DNA from: Gautieria morchelliformis
Taxonomy: Eukaryota; Basidiomycota; Agaricomycetes; Gomphales; Gomphaceae
Length of the DNA stretch: 64,000 nucleotides
Assembly (NCBI GenBank): GCA_015179125.1
Contig: WHVA01000169.1
Coordinates: 1-64,000 of the forward strand
Reading direction: 5' to 3'
The stretch's first letter is position 1. Each line of letters begins with the position of its first letter. The position numbers were made by a program, and so were the translations under genes. Positions 33,931-46,237 of this stretch are shown in pieces. Under the pieces are notes generated by a model that made no database searches, had not been told where the DNA came from, and saw only the letters and a program-made list of their open reading frames with translations.

Positions 33931-34000
33931 TACATATATGAATATTCCTTTTCGTGATATTTTGCCTGTCGCAGACGCTGTGGTTATGCTAAGAATTCCT

Positions 34001-34260
34001 AACATTCGTCACGGTTGCGATTCCATTGCCTACTGCCTACAACGCTGCCCATACGTCTTTCCCATCGTCGGCGAGCGCAAGATCCCGCACCTGCTTGACA
34101 GTATCAAGGCGCTCTCCGACGAACAGGTCTAACATTCGTCATGGTTGTGATTCCATTGCCTACTGCCTACAACGCTGCCCATACGTCTTTCCCATCGTCG
34201 GCGAGCGCAAGATCCCGCACCTGCTTGACAGTATCAAGGCGCTCTCCGACGAACAGGTCT
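34001..34260 (+). repeat. 130-bp perfect-period tandem duplication
   Basis: 34001-34130 and 34131-34260 differ at three bases. Both start AACATTCGTC and end GAACAGGTCT. It lies between 7TM units 1 and 2; single diverged copies follow units 2 and 5. Confidence 0.95.
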
Positions 34261-34726
34261 AGTATGTGGAATCAATCAGTGTTCTCGGGCTGCAACTGAG
34301 CTCGGCTTCTGGCGCGGCTGAGCCGGAGTCGAGCCGGCAAATGACAGGAGTGTGCATTGTGGCACACACCCAAGCTGCGTCCGACGTCCGATATGAACTA
34401 GCATTCTAGGTCAAATCTATGCGTTCCTCTTTCCCCTACGGCGGAGGATTCTGAAGTCACGTGATCATCGAAATTTGGGATGGCCATATTTCCCCGTGCC
34501 GTAACTTTGCTTTATTCCTGCCAAGCTGTGAGGAATTCGATCCATCGTTTCCCACAGTAACGGCGCCGGGCGAGTGGTCATCACAAAAGCTAGGTTCTTA
34601 ACCTTCCCGCGCACAGCCTATTGGGAGTGATCATCTATCATCGATTCATCACTACTACGGTGCTGGATTTAAACAACAATGCTGGAAAGTCGAACATCAA
34701 CCTCGTTCCGACGTCGACTTACTACT

Positions 34727-36151
34727 ATGCCGCTTCAAGGCATTAACGCCGTTATGTTTATGCTGCGCCTCCTGGGCTTTGTATCTCTGTCTGCCTTGCT
34801 ATTCACCGTCGTTCTTTCTGAGAACATGCACCGCCATACTGTGTTCTTTAATTTTGTCTGGACGTACCTCCTTTATACGTCAGTCTGGATCTTCGCGTGC
34901 GTGCTTCAAGTGATCCTCCCGATCGACAACTACTGAGGCGACTGGCGAAAAGGGATGTGGTGGAGTTGGCTTTCACTCAAACCGAACAAACCTTGGGTGT
35001 GAGCATGATGCTCACTACTCTCGTCGATTCTGTGAGGTTGATGTGAGCATCGAGTTAATCATTAACGCCACATCCGTGCTTAGCTTCGTCATCATGCTTA
35101 TGGCAATATTGAATTACAGCGCCCTGACCGCCACCCATAATCTTGTCATCCATGTACGCGTCATCTGTAGATGAAAGCGTCCCGCTAATGTCTTCTCCAG
35201 CTGTGGTTTGAAATGAGAGCTGCTTTCAGTTGCGTAAATGCATGGACAACGAAGCTACGGACCTTCACGGTGAGTTATCACGTCTATTAAGAATTGATGT
35301 CGATTGAATTGCGACAAAAGCTCCTGATCACGCCTTATTTTATGGGAATGGTCCCCCTTGTGCGTACTCGGAGCTTTATTTTGGGCGCCCTCGCTGACTG
35401 TCCCGTTGATGTCAGTGCCTACTTTTTGACATCAACCAAACACGCAGCACAAACGCCATGTACTACTTGGAGCTCTCGCTAGTCATTCTGACGTGCCTTT
35501 GGGATAGTCAGTTGTTACCCCTTTCCGTTTTCGTCTTAGACTCCCATTACCGTTTTTTCAGTCCTCTTGGTGGTCACCTTTTGTAGCTACCGTCGTATTT
35601 TTCGACGAGTCAATATGGTTAACATCATGACGATCTCTCTGCTGACACGCCTCTCTGTTTTCTGTTTGTTTCGACTCTTCTTTGCCGTGTATGTTTCTCT
35701 TCGGATATCTCAAAGAATAAGACTGACTGCATAGTGATCTCTAAGCACCTTCATGGCGTGGATCGCCCTGAGTGATAGGAACCCACATTCGAATGTGGCT
35801 TTGATCATGGCAGGTACAACCTACACGGGAGAGTCGCTTTGTGAGTGTCACTCAGGCTTTCCAATGTCTTTCGCACACCGTTGACCTATGCCCCTGGCCA
35901 AGACCCTATCCTCGCCTTCCTGTTACTTGGTCTACAGCGCGTAAGTCCTCTCCGATTGATGTCATGACGCTGAAATGATTATTGGTTGGGTCCAGGACAT
36001 ATTGCGAGTGTGGTTTCCTTGTATTCATTTCGGTGCACCACAGACTTGCACCACTGGGTCAAACTGGGCTCTGGATAAGGAAGTCAGGTTTGCCATTCAC
36101 GAAGATGTAGCTCCAACAGAATCATTGCCAAATATGCAGGATATCCATTGA
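34727..36151 (+). CDS. 7TM receptor-like membrane protein, unit 2
   Basis: Multi-exon. Exon 1 34727-34909 (61 codons, helices 1-2: LRLLGFVSLSALLFTVVLS, then RHTVFFNFVWTYLLYTSVW). Exon 2 34953-35153 (loop with GFHSNRTNLGC, helix 3). Exon 3 35201-35269 (LWFEMRAAFSCVNAWTTKL). Exon 4 from 35321 (LLITPYFMGMVPLVRTR, helix 4). Exons in the middle (about 35400-35900) are not resolved; they include YYLELSLVILTCLWDSQ and LLTRLSVFCLFRLFFAV. The last exon 35996-36151 gives DILRVWFPCIHFGAPQ and a stop. The end (..AFLLLGLQR-DILRVW) and the RH-x-T-x-NF start match fungal 7TM, GPCR-like proteins. Substrate or ligand unknown. Frames agree across all splice sites I could place. Confidence 0.5.
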
Positions 36152-36723
36152 TACATACATGGATATTCCTTTTCGTGTTACTTGGCCTGTCGCAGACACG
36201 CTGTGGTTATGCTAAGAATTCCTAACATTCGTCACGGTTGCGATTCCATTGCCTACTGCCTACAACGCTGCCCATCCGTCTTTCCCATGATCCCATCTTC
36301 GCCGGGCGCAATATTACGCCTGCTTGACAATATTAAGGCACTCGATAGCGCTTTCCGACGAAGAGGTCTAGTATATGGAATCGCAATCAAGCTGCAACTG
36401 AGCTCATTCTAGGTCAAATCTATGCATTCCTCTTTCCACAACGGCGGAGGATTCTGAAGTCACGTGATCGTCGAGATTTGGATCGCCATATTTCCCCGTG
36501 CCGTAACTTTCCTTTACTCCTGCTCTAAGCTGTGAGGAATTCGATGTCATCGTTTCCTATAGTAACGGCGCCGGGAGAGCGGTCATCACGAAAGCTAGGT
36601 TATTACATAACCTTCGCACAGCTTATTGGTAGTGATCATCTATCATCACTACTACGGTACTGGATTTAAACAACAATGCTGGAGAGTCGAACATGAACCT
36701 CGTCCCGACGTCGACTTACTACT
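36152..36723 (+). promoter_or_regulatory. Upstream region of 7TM-like unit 3
   Basis: Carries a shortened copy of the 130-bp sequence (36223-36370) and the conserved block with AAGTCACGTGATCG. Confidence 0.4.
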
Positions 36724-38043
36724 ATGCCGCTTCCAGTTCAACACGCCGTTATGTTTATGCTGCACCTCCTGGGCTTTGTATCTCTGTCTGCCTTGCTATT
36801 CACCGTCGTTCTTTCTGAGAACATGCACCGCCATGCTGTTTTCTTTAATTTCGTCTTGACGTACCTCCTTTATACTTCAGTCTGGATCTTCGTGTGCGTG
36901 CTTCAAGTGATCCTCCCGATCGACAACTACTGAGGCGACTGGCGAAAAGGGATGTGGTGGCGTTGGCTTTCACTCAAACCGAACAAACCTTGGGTGTGAG
37001 CATGATGTTCGATACTCTCGTCAATTCTGTGAGGTTGATGTGAGCATCGAGTTAATCGATAACGCCCCTTCCGGGCTCAGCGTTGTCATCCTCCTGATGG
37101 CAATATTATTATAGCGCCCTGACGGCCACCCTTAACCTTGTCATGCATGTACGCGTCGTCTGTAGACGAAAGTGTCCCGTTAACGTCTTATCCAGCTGTG
37201 GTTTGAAATGACAGCTGCTTCCAGTTGTGTAAATGCATGGATACCAAAGCTACGGACCTTCACGGTGAGTTATCACACGTCTGTTACGAGTTGAGGTCGA
37301 TTGAATTACGAAAAAAGCTTCAAATCACCCCTTATCTCATGGGAATTGTCCCCCTTGTGCGTACTGGGAGCTTTCTTTTGGGTTCCCTCGCTGACTGTCC
37401 GTTGATGTCAGTGCCTACTTTTTGACATCAACCAAACACGCAGCAAAAACGCCCTGTACTACTTGGAGATCTCGCTGGTCATTCTGACGTGCCTTTGGGA
37501 TAGTCAGTCGTTACCCCTTTCCGTTTTCGCGTTAAATTGTCTTTAATGTTTTATCAGTCCTCTTGGTGGTCGCGTTTTGTCGCTACCGTCGTATTTTTCG
37601 ACGAATCAATATGGTTAGTACCATGAAGCTCTCTCTGCTTATGCGCCTCTCTGTTTTCTGTTTGTTTCGACTCTTCTTTGCACTGTATGTCTCTCTTCGG
37701 ATATCTCAAAGAAGAAGACTGACTGCACAGTGATATATCTCTAAGCATCCTCATGGCGTGGATTGTCCTGGATGATAAAAACCCACATTCGAATGTGACT
37801 TCGATCATTTCAGATACAGCTTATATGGGAGAGTCGCTTCGTGAGTGTCGCACAGGCTATCCAATGTCTTTCGCACACCGTTGACCTATGCCCCTGGCCA
37901 AGACCCTATCCTCGCCTTCCTGTTACTTGGTATACAGCGTGTAAGTCCCTTCCCATTGCTGTCCTGAGGCTGAAATGATTTATTGATTGGGTCTAGGACG
38001 TGTTGCGAGTTTGGTTTCCTTGCATTCATTTCGGTGCACCACA

Positions 38044-39606
38044 GGCTTGCATAGGGCTCGGCACCGTACCCGTACAAGCCGTTCATACGGCATCCGTATT
38101 ACGGGCACGTAACCGAACCGGCGCCTGTTGAGTCACGTTTGACCGTATGACGGTGACGGCCGTAATGACCTCCGTATGCAGCCGTACACAATACGGCCGT
38201 ATACGGCCGTATTTACGCAGCGTACGGGCTGAGGTATGTATCTATGCATCTGCTGAAAATACCAAGACCTCCAACTTAAAATTGTCTCGGACACGGTCAT
38301 CGATGACCCCACCGATCGCGGTCCGATAGGCCATAATGGTATGTGGTTAGTCTATGCTATACATATCGGGTTCACCGTTCTAACGTCCCTCGCCGAGGTC
38401 CTTCCCACCATGGCATCGTTCGTCCAGGATGAGTGCGCCAAAATGGTACACCTCTTCGAACGCCTCCCTCCAACTCTTCCAGAGACAATCAAAGCAGTCA
38501 CACTATGGCTCCGTTGCTTTCGGGACGCCAGCACACAGATGTCAGCCACAAAACATACCACACTCTCCTCAACTCATGCCGTGTTCCAAGGCCTGCAAGA
38601 GGAGCTCGCAAAGCACTTGCGCAACCTCCCTGACAGCGCACCATTACAAATCCGAGACAGTCTGGTGCGGGCGCATCGCAAACTAAGTGACTACTTTTAC
38701 AAGTTTGACCAGTCACCATACTACATCTGGGCTTCGAGTATGTTTTATTTCGTGTTTATATAATTGTTACACTTATCTATATAGTGCTGGATCCCAGAAT
38801 CACAATTGCAGGGCTGCGGGCTGATTACACAGATGACCTCGATGTGCTTGCACACATCGAGGCATCGAAGCATAGCATGGCAGAATACTACACTGACCAT
38901 TATAGTAAGGGCAAGCCATCTTCGAAGCAGCTGGGTTCCACCTCTACTATGCATAGCGATCTGAGCACTGGGGCTCTGCCAACCGGCGTCCCCGGCTCTC
39001 CGGAGAAGATTAATTTCACGGCAAGGTATAACAATCGTGCACCTGCAATATCAAATCGATGAATTCTTTCGACTCCCTGCTGAAATATGGGTCAAGTACG
39101 ACCCGGTGCAATGGTGGGGGCCCGCAGGGCACAGTTCCCAACTTTGAGTCGCTTTGTGCGCGACATGATGACTATACCAGGTACGCTAACTCTATCAATT
39201 GCTTTGCTAGTACACTCAAACCAGACAGGTTCTGCTGTCGCTGTCGAGCGTATCTTCTCAGGGGGTCGGGATACAATCTCACTGCGACGGGCAAGTTTGA
39301 AGCCGGAAACAATCCGCACTCTAATGATTGTCAAGAAGAAAGTGAAATTAGCTCGCAATGGTAGCGAATAAGGATGTAGGGAATATGTCAGATGACTATG
39401 TAGCTAGTCAAACGCAAATTCAACTATCCCTATGGCCCCGTACCTCCCGTACGCCCGTATACGGCCGTATGGTGGCCGTACACGTACCGTGTGGCATGCT
39501 GGTGGTCCAGGATACGGAACGGATACGGTACGTGTGACACCGTAAAGTGGCCGTAAGACATACGGCCGTACCCGTATACGGTACGGTGCCGAGCCCTAGG
39601 CTTGCA
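38044..39606 (+). mobile_element. hAT transposon, 8-bp target duplication
   Basis: Element 38052-39598 (1547 bp). GGCTTGCA is present on both sides (38044-38051, 39599-39606). Terminal inverted repeats begin TAGGGCTCGGCACCGTACC. The subterminal 150 bp on each side are packed with CCGTA/TACGG motifs, likely transposase-binding sites. The empty site is seen at 52205-52220 in the other palindrome arm. It carries only the C-terminal half of a transposase. Confidence 0.95.
38341..39371 (+). pseudogene. hAT transposase, C-terminal half
   Basis: First block: EVLPTMASFVQDECAKM, then a helical region to DYFYKFDQSPYYIWAS. An intron of about 48 bp follows (GT at 38738, AG at 38784). Second block: LDPRITIAGLRADY to about 39030; a frame change leads to DEFFRLPAEIWVKYDPVQWW and, after a probable lost G in the G run at 39116-39120, to ARRAQFPTLSRFVRDMMTIP. 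A 48-bp intron (39181-39228) then joins to GSAVAVERIFSGGRDTIS..LKPETIRTLMIVKKK, the hAT dimerisation domain that packs transposase subunits. The N-terminal zinc finger and most of the catalytic core are absent. Confidence 0.8.
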
Positions 39607-39723
39607 CCACTGGTTCAAATTGGGCTCTCGATACGGAATTCCTTGCCATTCACGACGATGTGGCCCTACCACAATCATGGACAGCACCAGAATCATGCCC
39701 AGATATGCAGGATATTCATTAAT

Positions 39724-40035
39724 AAATATATAGATATTCCTTTTTGTGATAGTTTGTCTATCACAGACATGCTGTCGTATGTATTAAAGAATGGGTGGCG
39801 ATATTTATAGCCTTTACATAAAATAATCTTTTAACGCCCATTACCTTCTCGTTTGGTCGGTGGGCCCCATGGTTTCGTCCGGAACATCCAGAAGCTCATC
39901 GTGTATATTAGAGGAAGTTACTGCCATGCTGTAAGCGTTGAAGAGATTCCAGGTGACATTATTGACTCAGAAGAATTGAATTGAGCTACAGCCTATTACA
40001 TTGCACATCTTCACTCGACCCCGCATGCGCTGTGA
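39724..40035. other. Intergenic DNA between unit 3 and the SDR pseudogene
   Basis: Inverted copy of 51767-52085; 3' ends of two converging genes. No further gene. Confidence 0.5.
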
Positions 40036-41241
40036 CTATTGATCCACGTCAATGCTGATCGCGACATCCTCCCATTCGTCCAAGGTCTCCAAGACGGCAC
40101 GACACTTTGCACGCACATCCCGCAGCGCATCGCTTCCCAAAAATAGTGTATCTGGTAATGACCGTCCTTCAGCGACTCCTTCAGCACGCACGACATCTAC
40201 GATCGCATTTGCTGCCTTCTTGGGGTCGCCGTTTTCGGCACCAGTGGTTATCTGGAAGGCTTCATTTGCGACAGCTCGTAGCTTCGCATATTCGGGGACT
40301 TCCCCAGTCGCGACGCCTGGTGCAGGCAGCGCAAGAGATGTGTTGCTAATGCTACGACAGTTGTTGAGAGCTAGGGTTCGAAGTCCGCCGGGAATGACGC
40401 TAAGACGCTAAGTACGCGAATCCCCTGAGGGCGCAGTTCCAATGTTAGTGCGTCTGCTATAGCTACCTGGAGATGAGCACATTGTTAACTGGCAGGAAAA
40501 CAGGTTACCATGGATGGCAGCCTTCGAGCTGTTATATGGTGCTGATATGGTTGAGTGCGTATAATAGATCATTGATTCAGATACCCAAGAAAAAATATTA
40601 AGATCACTGACAGAAAGTCTGCGTGCAGGAGTCAGTCTCTGTTTGCATCGAAGTGTAAACATACTGGGTAGTGTGTGTACCAACCAGAGCGACTGCCGAC
40701 TATGACAACAGTACCGCTTCGACGGTCGCGCATGTTAGGTAAGAATGCGTTTGTAACATTGACGACACCATATATGTTGGTCTTATATATATCCATGAAC
40801 CCTTCTGCCCTTTTATTTAATTGGTTAGGCTATTGGCGCCGATGTGGCACCAGGTTATGAGACATTGACACACCCTGCTTCCTCAGCGGTACCCATTGGA
40901 CCATGTCCGGGCATTGTTAACAAGGACGTCGACTCTACCCCACACGGCAACCGCCGCCTTTGCTTTAGCAGATAAACTATCGACCGTGGAGTCCGTGACG
41001 TCCAGTTGGAGGACGCTACACTGATCAGGGTGGGATGCCTGAAGGACTTCGAGCGTTTCCACCGAGCGAGCTGTGGCAATAACGTTGCCTCCTCGAGAAA
41101 GAACAGCGAGGGCAAGTTCCCGTCCCAGACCCGAGGAGGTGCCTGGCCGTTAGCCTGAATGAGCGGATGAATCTCCGGACGTGGACCTAGCACACAAACC
41201 TGTAATCAACCAAACTTTATGAGAAGAAGTTGGAGACCTTG
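40036..41241 (-). pseudogene. Short-chain dehydrogenase, dead copy
   Basis: Inverted copy of the SDR gene at 50571-51763. Lesions seen: the start ATG is AGG (41239-41241); an extra C in the NNAG region (AATGCCCGGACAT for AATGCCGGACAT, near 40910); eight extra bases near 40400 (GCGTCTTAGCGTC for ACGTC). The coenzyme motif and YNSSK codons survive. In-frame GACTCC insertion of three bases near 40990. Confidence 0.88.
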
Positions 41242-41330
41242 CCTTATAACTGCCGGTGCAACAGCCGGTTATTTATATCTGGGATGTGATGAGAACGACG
41301 TGTCCCCAAGGAGCCCCACTTCAAAGCTGA

Positions 41331-43040
41331 CTTCTATATTCAAGATATTTTTGGACATGCGTCTTAGGGCGAACGGACGCGATGGGAAGAGAACATGCAG
41401 TGCAGCATCGGGAGGTTGGCATTGGTGTACGGATCGATACATCTGGCTTTGTCTGGGGCCGGGTGAGGTGATAGATGCCATTGGCCGTGTAGGTAAGTAC
41501 CGCGACTAGCGTTGTCTCTCTAACTTTCACAGGGATTCACCTGACCGCAGACAACGTTTCTTCCTGTCTGCTTAGCTCAGCCGCCACTCTCTTTTCGTAC
41601 ACTGCTTCAGAGCCACGCGACGATCGACGGGCGCTTCGCCGCTGGACGCCAGGCTTAGTTCACGAAGCCGCGCGCTACAGCCGGGCTGATTCACAGGCTG
41701 ATTAGCTGAGCTGTCTCTCCAGCAGCTCTCTCTCCGCTACCACCACCTCCTCGTAGTACTCGAGTAGACTTTCCTTCGCTAGCTTTCGAGCTGTCCCATC
41801 AGAATTTTCATCGCGATTCCTAAGGCAATCAATCTATTCAGTCTAGATTTCCGGTCCACCAGACACGTCGAAAGGTCACCCGAACATCGCCACCGCATCT
41901 AAACCAGCTGGCGAGCCATCAGCCACCGACATCAATCGCATCATCTCGTCGTCAAAAGCATCTACCTCACATCAACAGCGTAGGATGTAGCACCCACTAT
42001 CCCGCCGTAGCGACCACCCCTCATCCTGCTCCCACCACGACCTACCATGAACCAGTATGAATACTCCTGCTTCGAACGACACACCTTCCTAGACCTTCTC
42101 AGCAGCGACGGTGTCGGCAAACACACCACAGACGATCGTCCACGCTATCCCCGCTCACCTTCCCATTGGATGTCAGTGTCATGTCTACACCCCATTGTCT
42201 TTCACGTCTAAGTCCCATTGTCTTTTCACGTCTACGTCCCATCGTATTTCTTCATCAGCAGCAGCATGGAGCGTATCAGGATCGAACGCGACGCTTACAT
42301 TCACACAGTTCAACCTCCGAGTAGAGATCTGCGACGAACCCGGATCCAGCATTCTAAAGAGCTGAAATGATCACCAGACGAATCGCTCGTGAATCGAAGA
42401 TGGAATAGAAGTCCAAGATTCATCTGCATATGGACATGTTAATTGCCGTTTATTTCAGACGTACTCAGTAAACGACACAACGAGTATCACGCAATGGCAC
42501 ACAGGGACATCAAATGACGTACATATGACTGATCTGGTCGAACCCAAGATTGCTACGTCGAGGTCATGACGCTCAGGCGACCACTACTTTGGAAACTAGG
42601 TGATCCAGCCGTCCGGACTCTGCTTGTGCTACGGGAGCAAGGAGTCTCACATCTCCACCAACGGAGACGCCAAAGCACTTCCACATCAACCAGATCGCAG
42701 GGCTAACGTTCCGATCATGGACAGACGCCTCGTTTACAACTCAGACGGCGCCGCCACGCAGCATTTGTATCACCTATTACCACGGGCGCAGTGACCTCGC
42801 GTCTGACCTGCACATCTGCACGACACCGTATGAGGCCGAGGCCGAGGCCTTCAAGGCTTCACCAATCGCACTGCAACACCCACACCTTGTCGATAAACAC
42901 ACTACAGAAGAGGTCGAAGCGGGGCAAAGGTCAGGCCCTTTCAACTTGAACGAGTTCAATGGACACCTCCGTACATCACTGTCTGCTCGTGCAGAGAGAG
43001 AGCTAGGGGACAGAAAGTTCCCCCTTATCAGGAATAGGCC
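41331..43040. other. Spacer of the inverted repeat, unassigned
   Basis: Ser/Thr/Pro-coding-like but no frame longer than about 85 codons and no motif recognised. Around 42183-42245 CCCATTGTCTTTCACGTCTA repeats three times imperfectly. A 54-codon ATG frame at 42048 has no support. Confidence 0.35.
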
Positions 43041-43049
43041 CAAGAAGGA

Positions 43050-44040
43050 CGCAGAAGGTGTTTCCGTGAACGATAAGATCAACCCAGATAACGCACCGAC
43101 CCGTTTGCGTTCGGCATGGATGGTCGAGCAACAGGCGAGTCCTACGTCATGTCACTATTGCACGCATCAGCGTATCCCAATCTCCACACTTGTGACCGTA
43201 GCAGACGGGTTGTATCCGGGCAACATGTCATGTCTGAACGGACATATGACCTGCAGGAACGGACCTGTTACTGGCATGGACGTGCGCATGTCCGGATGGA
43301 CTGGTAACTTGCAACGATACGTAATTCAGACGACTTTCCGACCCGTTTGGGTCTGGCATGGAAGGTCCAGCAATACGTGAGTCACACTTCGTTTCATTAC
43401 TCCCCGCATCAGCGTATCCCACTCCCCATGTTTGTGACCGCGGCACACGGCCTGTATGTGGTAGTGGATGGTCAATTCCCTGATCTGTGTGAATTCACCC
43501 CCACTGTCTTGGGGCAATATGTCATGTCTGGACGGACCGGTGAACTGCATGAACGCGTGCTTGTATGGGCGGACCTGCTACCTGCATGAATGTGCACACC
43601 GACGACCGGATCAGACACGCATGTCACGAGGCCACAGCCAGATTTGCGTTCCATCTTCCGATTATCACTTTCGTCGAACGCGGAATGAGCTGGACGGCTG
43701 ACGTTACTCGCAGGATTGAATCTGTCTAAGAGAGATGAAAAAGGTGTTTTCCATGAATGAATGCTCAGCTCAGATGACTCCCCGGCCCATTGGGGTTCGG
43801 CATGGATGGTTGAGCACTAAGCGAGTACCACGTCATTTCATTACTTCACGAGTCAGCGTATCCCAATCTCCAGGCCTGCGACCATGACAGACGGCTTGTG
43901 TGGTAGCGATGGTCAGTTCCCTGATCTGTGCCGCATTCACCCCACCGTCTCGAGGCAATATGACATTCCGGATGGACCAGTGACTCGCATGAACGTGCGC
44001 GTCCGCGACCAGATCAGACGGCGTGTCTTGATGCCACAGC
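43050..44040. repeat. Three degenerate direct repeats, ~250-450 bp apart
   Basis: Units begin near 43096, 43338 and 43783 and share, in order, CCGACCCGTTTG-like, GGCATGGATGGT, a CATCAGCGTATCCCA core, a CAGACGGGTTGTATCC-like stretch, CAATATGTCATGTCTGGACG and CATGAACGTGCG. Units 1 and 3 also share the lead-in AAGGTGTTTTCCATGAA. Spacing is 242 and 445 bp. No gene is evident. Confidence 0.7.
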
Positions 44041-45018
44041 CAGATTCGAGCTTCATCTGCCGATTATCGATTTCGTCGTACGCAGAAATGAGCTGAATGG
44101 CTGACATTGCTGCATGCTCTTAGCTCCCCGCAGCAACGCCTAGTATTCAGGCGACGTGCTTAGGTATCAGGAGAGCATCCTGAGATTCATCTGTTCTACC
44201 TGCACACGAGCGCTACAGAACCTTCCGCTGGCGAAGTGGCGAGTATATAGACCATGCACTACCTCTCGGGCTTGCTACAGCTGGAGGCATTCAGGGGACG
44301 GTGGCAGACGCGTCCGTCGACAAACTCGAGGCACCAGGTGAAAAGGGGGTTGACGACCTTAACCTCTCTCTCGAACCCAAACAGTTCACAGAAGGAGGCA
44401 AAGATGTCACAGTGTACATTCACTCATATGACCCCAACACAGTCTTGGTGATCACACGTCCGCCGGACATGCCATGGCACGATGTTGCCATCAAAGGAAG
44501 CATCCTCTCATTCAGATCCGACCACGTCAGCTTTCTCGGGATCCTCGCAGTGTGCTCGGTCGCAGTTCCAGTACAAGCACGTGAAGCAGACCAAGCGCGT
44601 CGTACCATTCCCCTCCACGACAAAGTTGACGCTGGAAGCGTCAAAGAAAGCTTCTTGACACATGAAAACGCCCCACATTACGACAAATTACTCAGACACA
44701 CGCTTCGTACCCGATGCAATGCGCAACGGTGTAAGGACACCCTGACCAATGAGATTAGTCTTGGAGCTTGTTTCCGCATACGCCAGTCGATCATGACATG
44801 CATTGACCTTCTGGGGAGTCAGACCGCTGATTGGCGACAATTGGGCGGCTTAGAGGCTCACAGAGAAATGGAAGGGCACAGGCCGCGCGCGACACCAGCT
44901 GGGCGCACGCTGTCCTGCGCAGTGTGCCCCCACTTATACCTCGCATTCTTCCCGTTTGTCCCCCTTCGTATTCTTTGGACATCAGCTGACCCTGAGCGTG
45001 CCCCGCTGACCCCCGCAG

Positions 45019-45322
45019 GCGATGGCGTGGTGACGCTCGGCAGCAAGTGCTCCAACTGCGCGGCGTACAGCTACGACTGCACCTATGTTGAGGCCGCCAA
45101 GGTACGCCCTCACCGTAAATATATTAAACTTATTCTGATCGGGGTTCCCCACCCAGAAACGCAGCCCGCCAAAAGGGTGCGTCCTCTCCATCCCCCTGTC
45201 CCCACCCTCTGCTCCCCGCCCCCAGATACATCGAGAGCCTCGAGGGCCGTCTCCAGAAGATGGAGTCCCTCCTCCAGCGCGTCCCTGTTCAACACAATAG
45301 GCTCGTCCCCAGACGAGTTTAA
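45019..45322 (+). pseudogene. Zn2Cys6 transcription factor fragment
   Basis: 45019-45101 reads (D)GDGVVTLGSKCSNCAAYSYD, then CTYVEAAK: the second half of a fungal zinc cluster, after an AG at 45017-45018. A 124-bp intron-like gap leads to 45226-45322, YIESLEGRLQKMESLLQRV, the coiled-coil linker that pairs such factors. The first half of the cluster (CxxCRxxKxxC) is not found upstream, and the two parts do not join in frame with the obvious splice sites. A long open stretch at 44301-45473 overlaps it but mixes intron and exon and is not a gene. Confidence 0.55.
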
Positions 45323-46166
45323 CCCGAGTGCCGCACCGAGTGAGTTGAAGGTGCATGGTTCCACGTTGTATGTATCCCCCTCGTCTTTTCCAAACTGTTT
45401 GTTCGCTTGTCCTTCATCAATGCTATGGACGCTGCTACTTTGTCCCTCTGTGCCATCGCTGCTACTTCGTTAAGTAGGACCGCATTCTTCTTCCTCTCGT
45501 GCTTGATGCTCGATGGATTCGTCGACGGGCCCATTGAGAGGCATTTTGGTACGCTCCTGCCTTCACTTTCCTCTGCTTCGCTTACTCTCGCATCTCCCAT
45601 TCCATGGTTTTCTCCGGCCATCCCTTCCTCTCTACACGCATCTTTGCCCTAATTTTTCTGCGTGGCCTCACTCTCTTTGGTTCCTCCATTTTGTTGACTA
45701 CATCTCCTGTCGTCCTCACATTGTTATTGTCAATCTCTCTCGCTTCTTCCCCTCTGAGGACTTCTTCGACTGCTTCTCCTTTTCATCGTTCCCTCTGGAG
45801 CTTGACTGCCCCACCGTTGCACACGCAGCGGCCCTGCATCGGACTGGTGCACCATGTTCATCCCTACCAGAATCCTGCACTATGAGCTTGGAAATGCGGC
45901 AGGTATACCACTGGAATTACATGATCGCCCCACTAGAACCCCATTACACTTGACATGACTGGCTGTGGGTTTATCACTAGAATACCTGTATCATACCACT
46001 GGTCTATACTGGATAAATACTCTGGTTTTAACTGTTACTTTGCCTTAATATCAATGCTGCTAGCAGTGAAATTACATTCTAAGATCAATGACTCTCAATG
46101 TACCTGAAACGAACCCATGGGTATGGGCGCTATACTACCGAAACGTGTCCCGTGAGTATATCACGG
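45323..46166. other. No gene recognised
   Basis: Pyrimidine-rich + strand, no motif, no repeat seen. Confidence 0.35.
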
Positions 46167-46237
46167 AAACCCGGTGTTTGGCCCACTGGACGCAGTGCTT
46201 TGGCCACTGAAATTTCAGTGGGCTGAACCACGGGTTT
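46167..46237. repeat. Imperfect inverted repeat with inner palindrome
   Basis: AAACCCGGTGTTTGGCCCACTG (46167..) faces CAGTGGGCTGAACCACGGGTTT. Inside is the perfect palindrome CCACTGAAATTTCAGTGG (46204-46221). It lies about 20 bp left of the start of copy C. Confidence 0.65.

Larger units (their letters stand above)
36724..39723 (+). pseudogene. 7TM receptor-like unit 3, disrupted by hAT
   Basis: Exon 1 starts MPLPVQHAVMFMLHLLGFVS. In exon 2 two bases are lost near 37107 (ATATTATTATAGC for ATATTGAATTACAGC), giving a stop. In the last exon (..VLRVWFPCIHFGAPQAC) the hAT element is inserted after 38051; the exon resumes at 39607 and ends with TAA near 39721. Its mirror copy, unit 4, lacks both the insertion and the exon-2 lesion. 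Confidence 0.7.
34612..41330. repeat. Left arm of large inverted repeat
   Basis: Inverted copy of 50488-55654. It contains 7TM units 2 and 3, a hAT inserted in unit 3, and an SDR pseudogene. Without the 1.55-kb hAT it is about 5.2 kb, the same as the other arm. Confidence 0.9.

Noticed and set aside
38100-38230. CCGTA/TACGG cluster considered as a CRISPR-like array
   Set aside because: Spacing is irregular and it is confined to hAT ends, mirrored at 39440-39590; it is subterminal transposon sequence. No CRISPR is expected in a eukaryote.
44301-45473. A 390-codon open frame
   Set aside because: It changes composition several times, passes through splice signals, and only a short part (zinc-cluster remnant) has any motif. 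No start context or conserved domain.
45323-45953. Open frames of 80-146 codons
   Set aside because: Pyrimidine-rich DNA lacking stops in several frames, no motif.
46167-46237. Inverted repeat read as a transposon end pair
   Set aside because: Arms are close together with no flanking duplication; only a hairpin can be supported.
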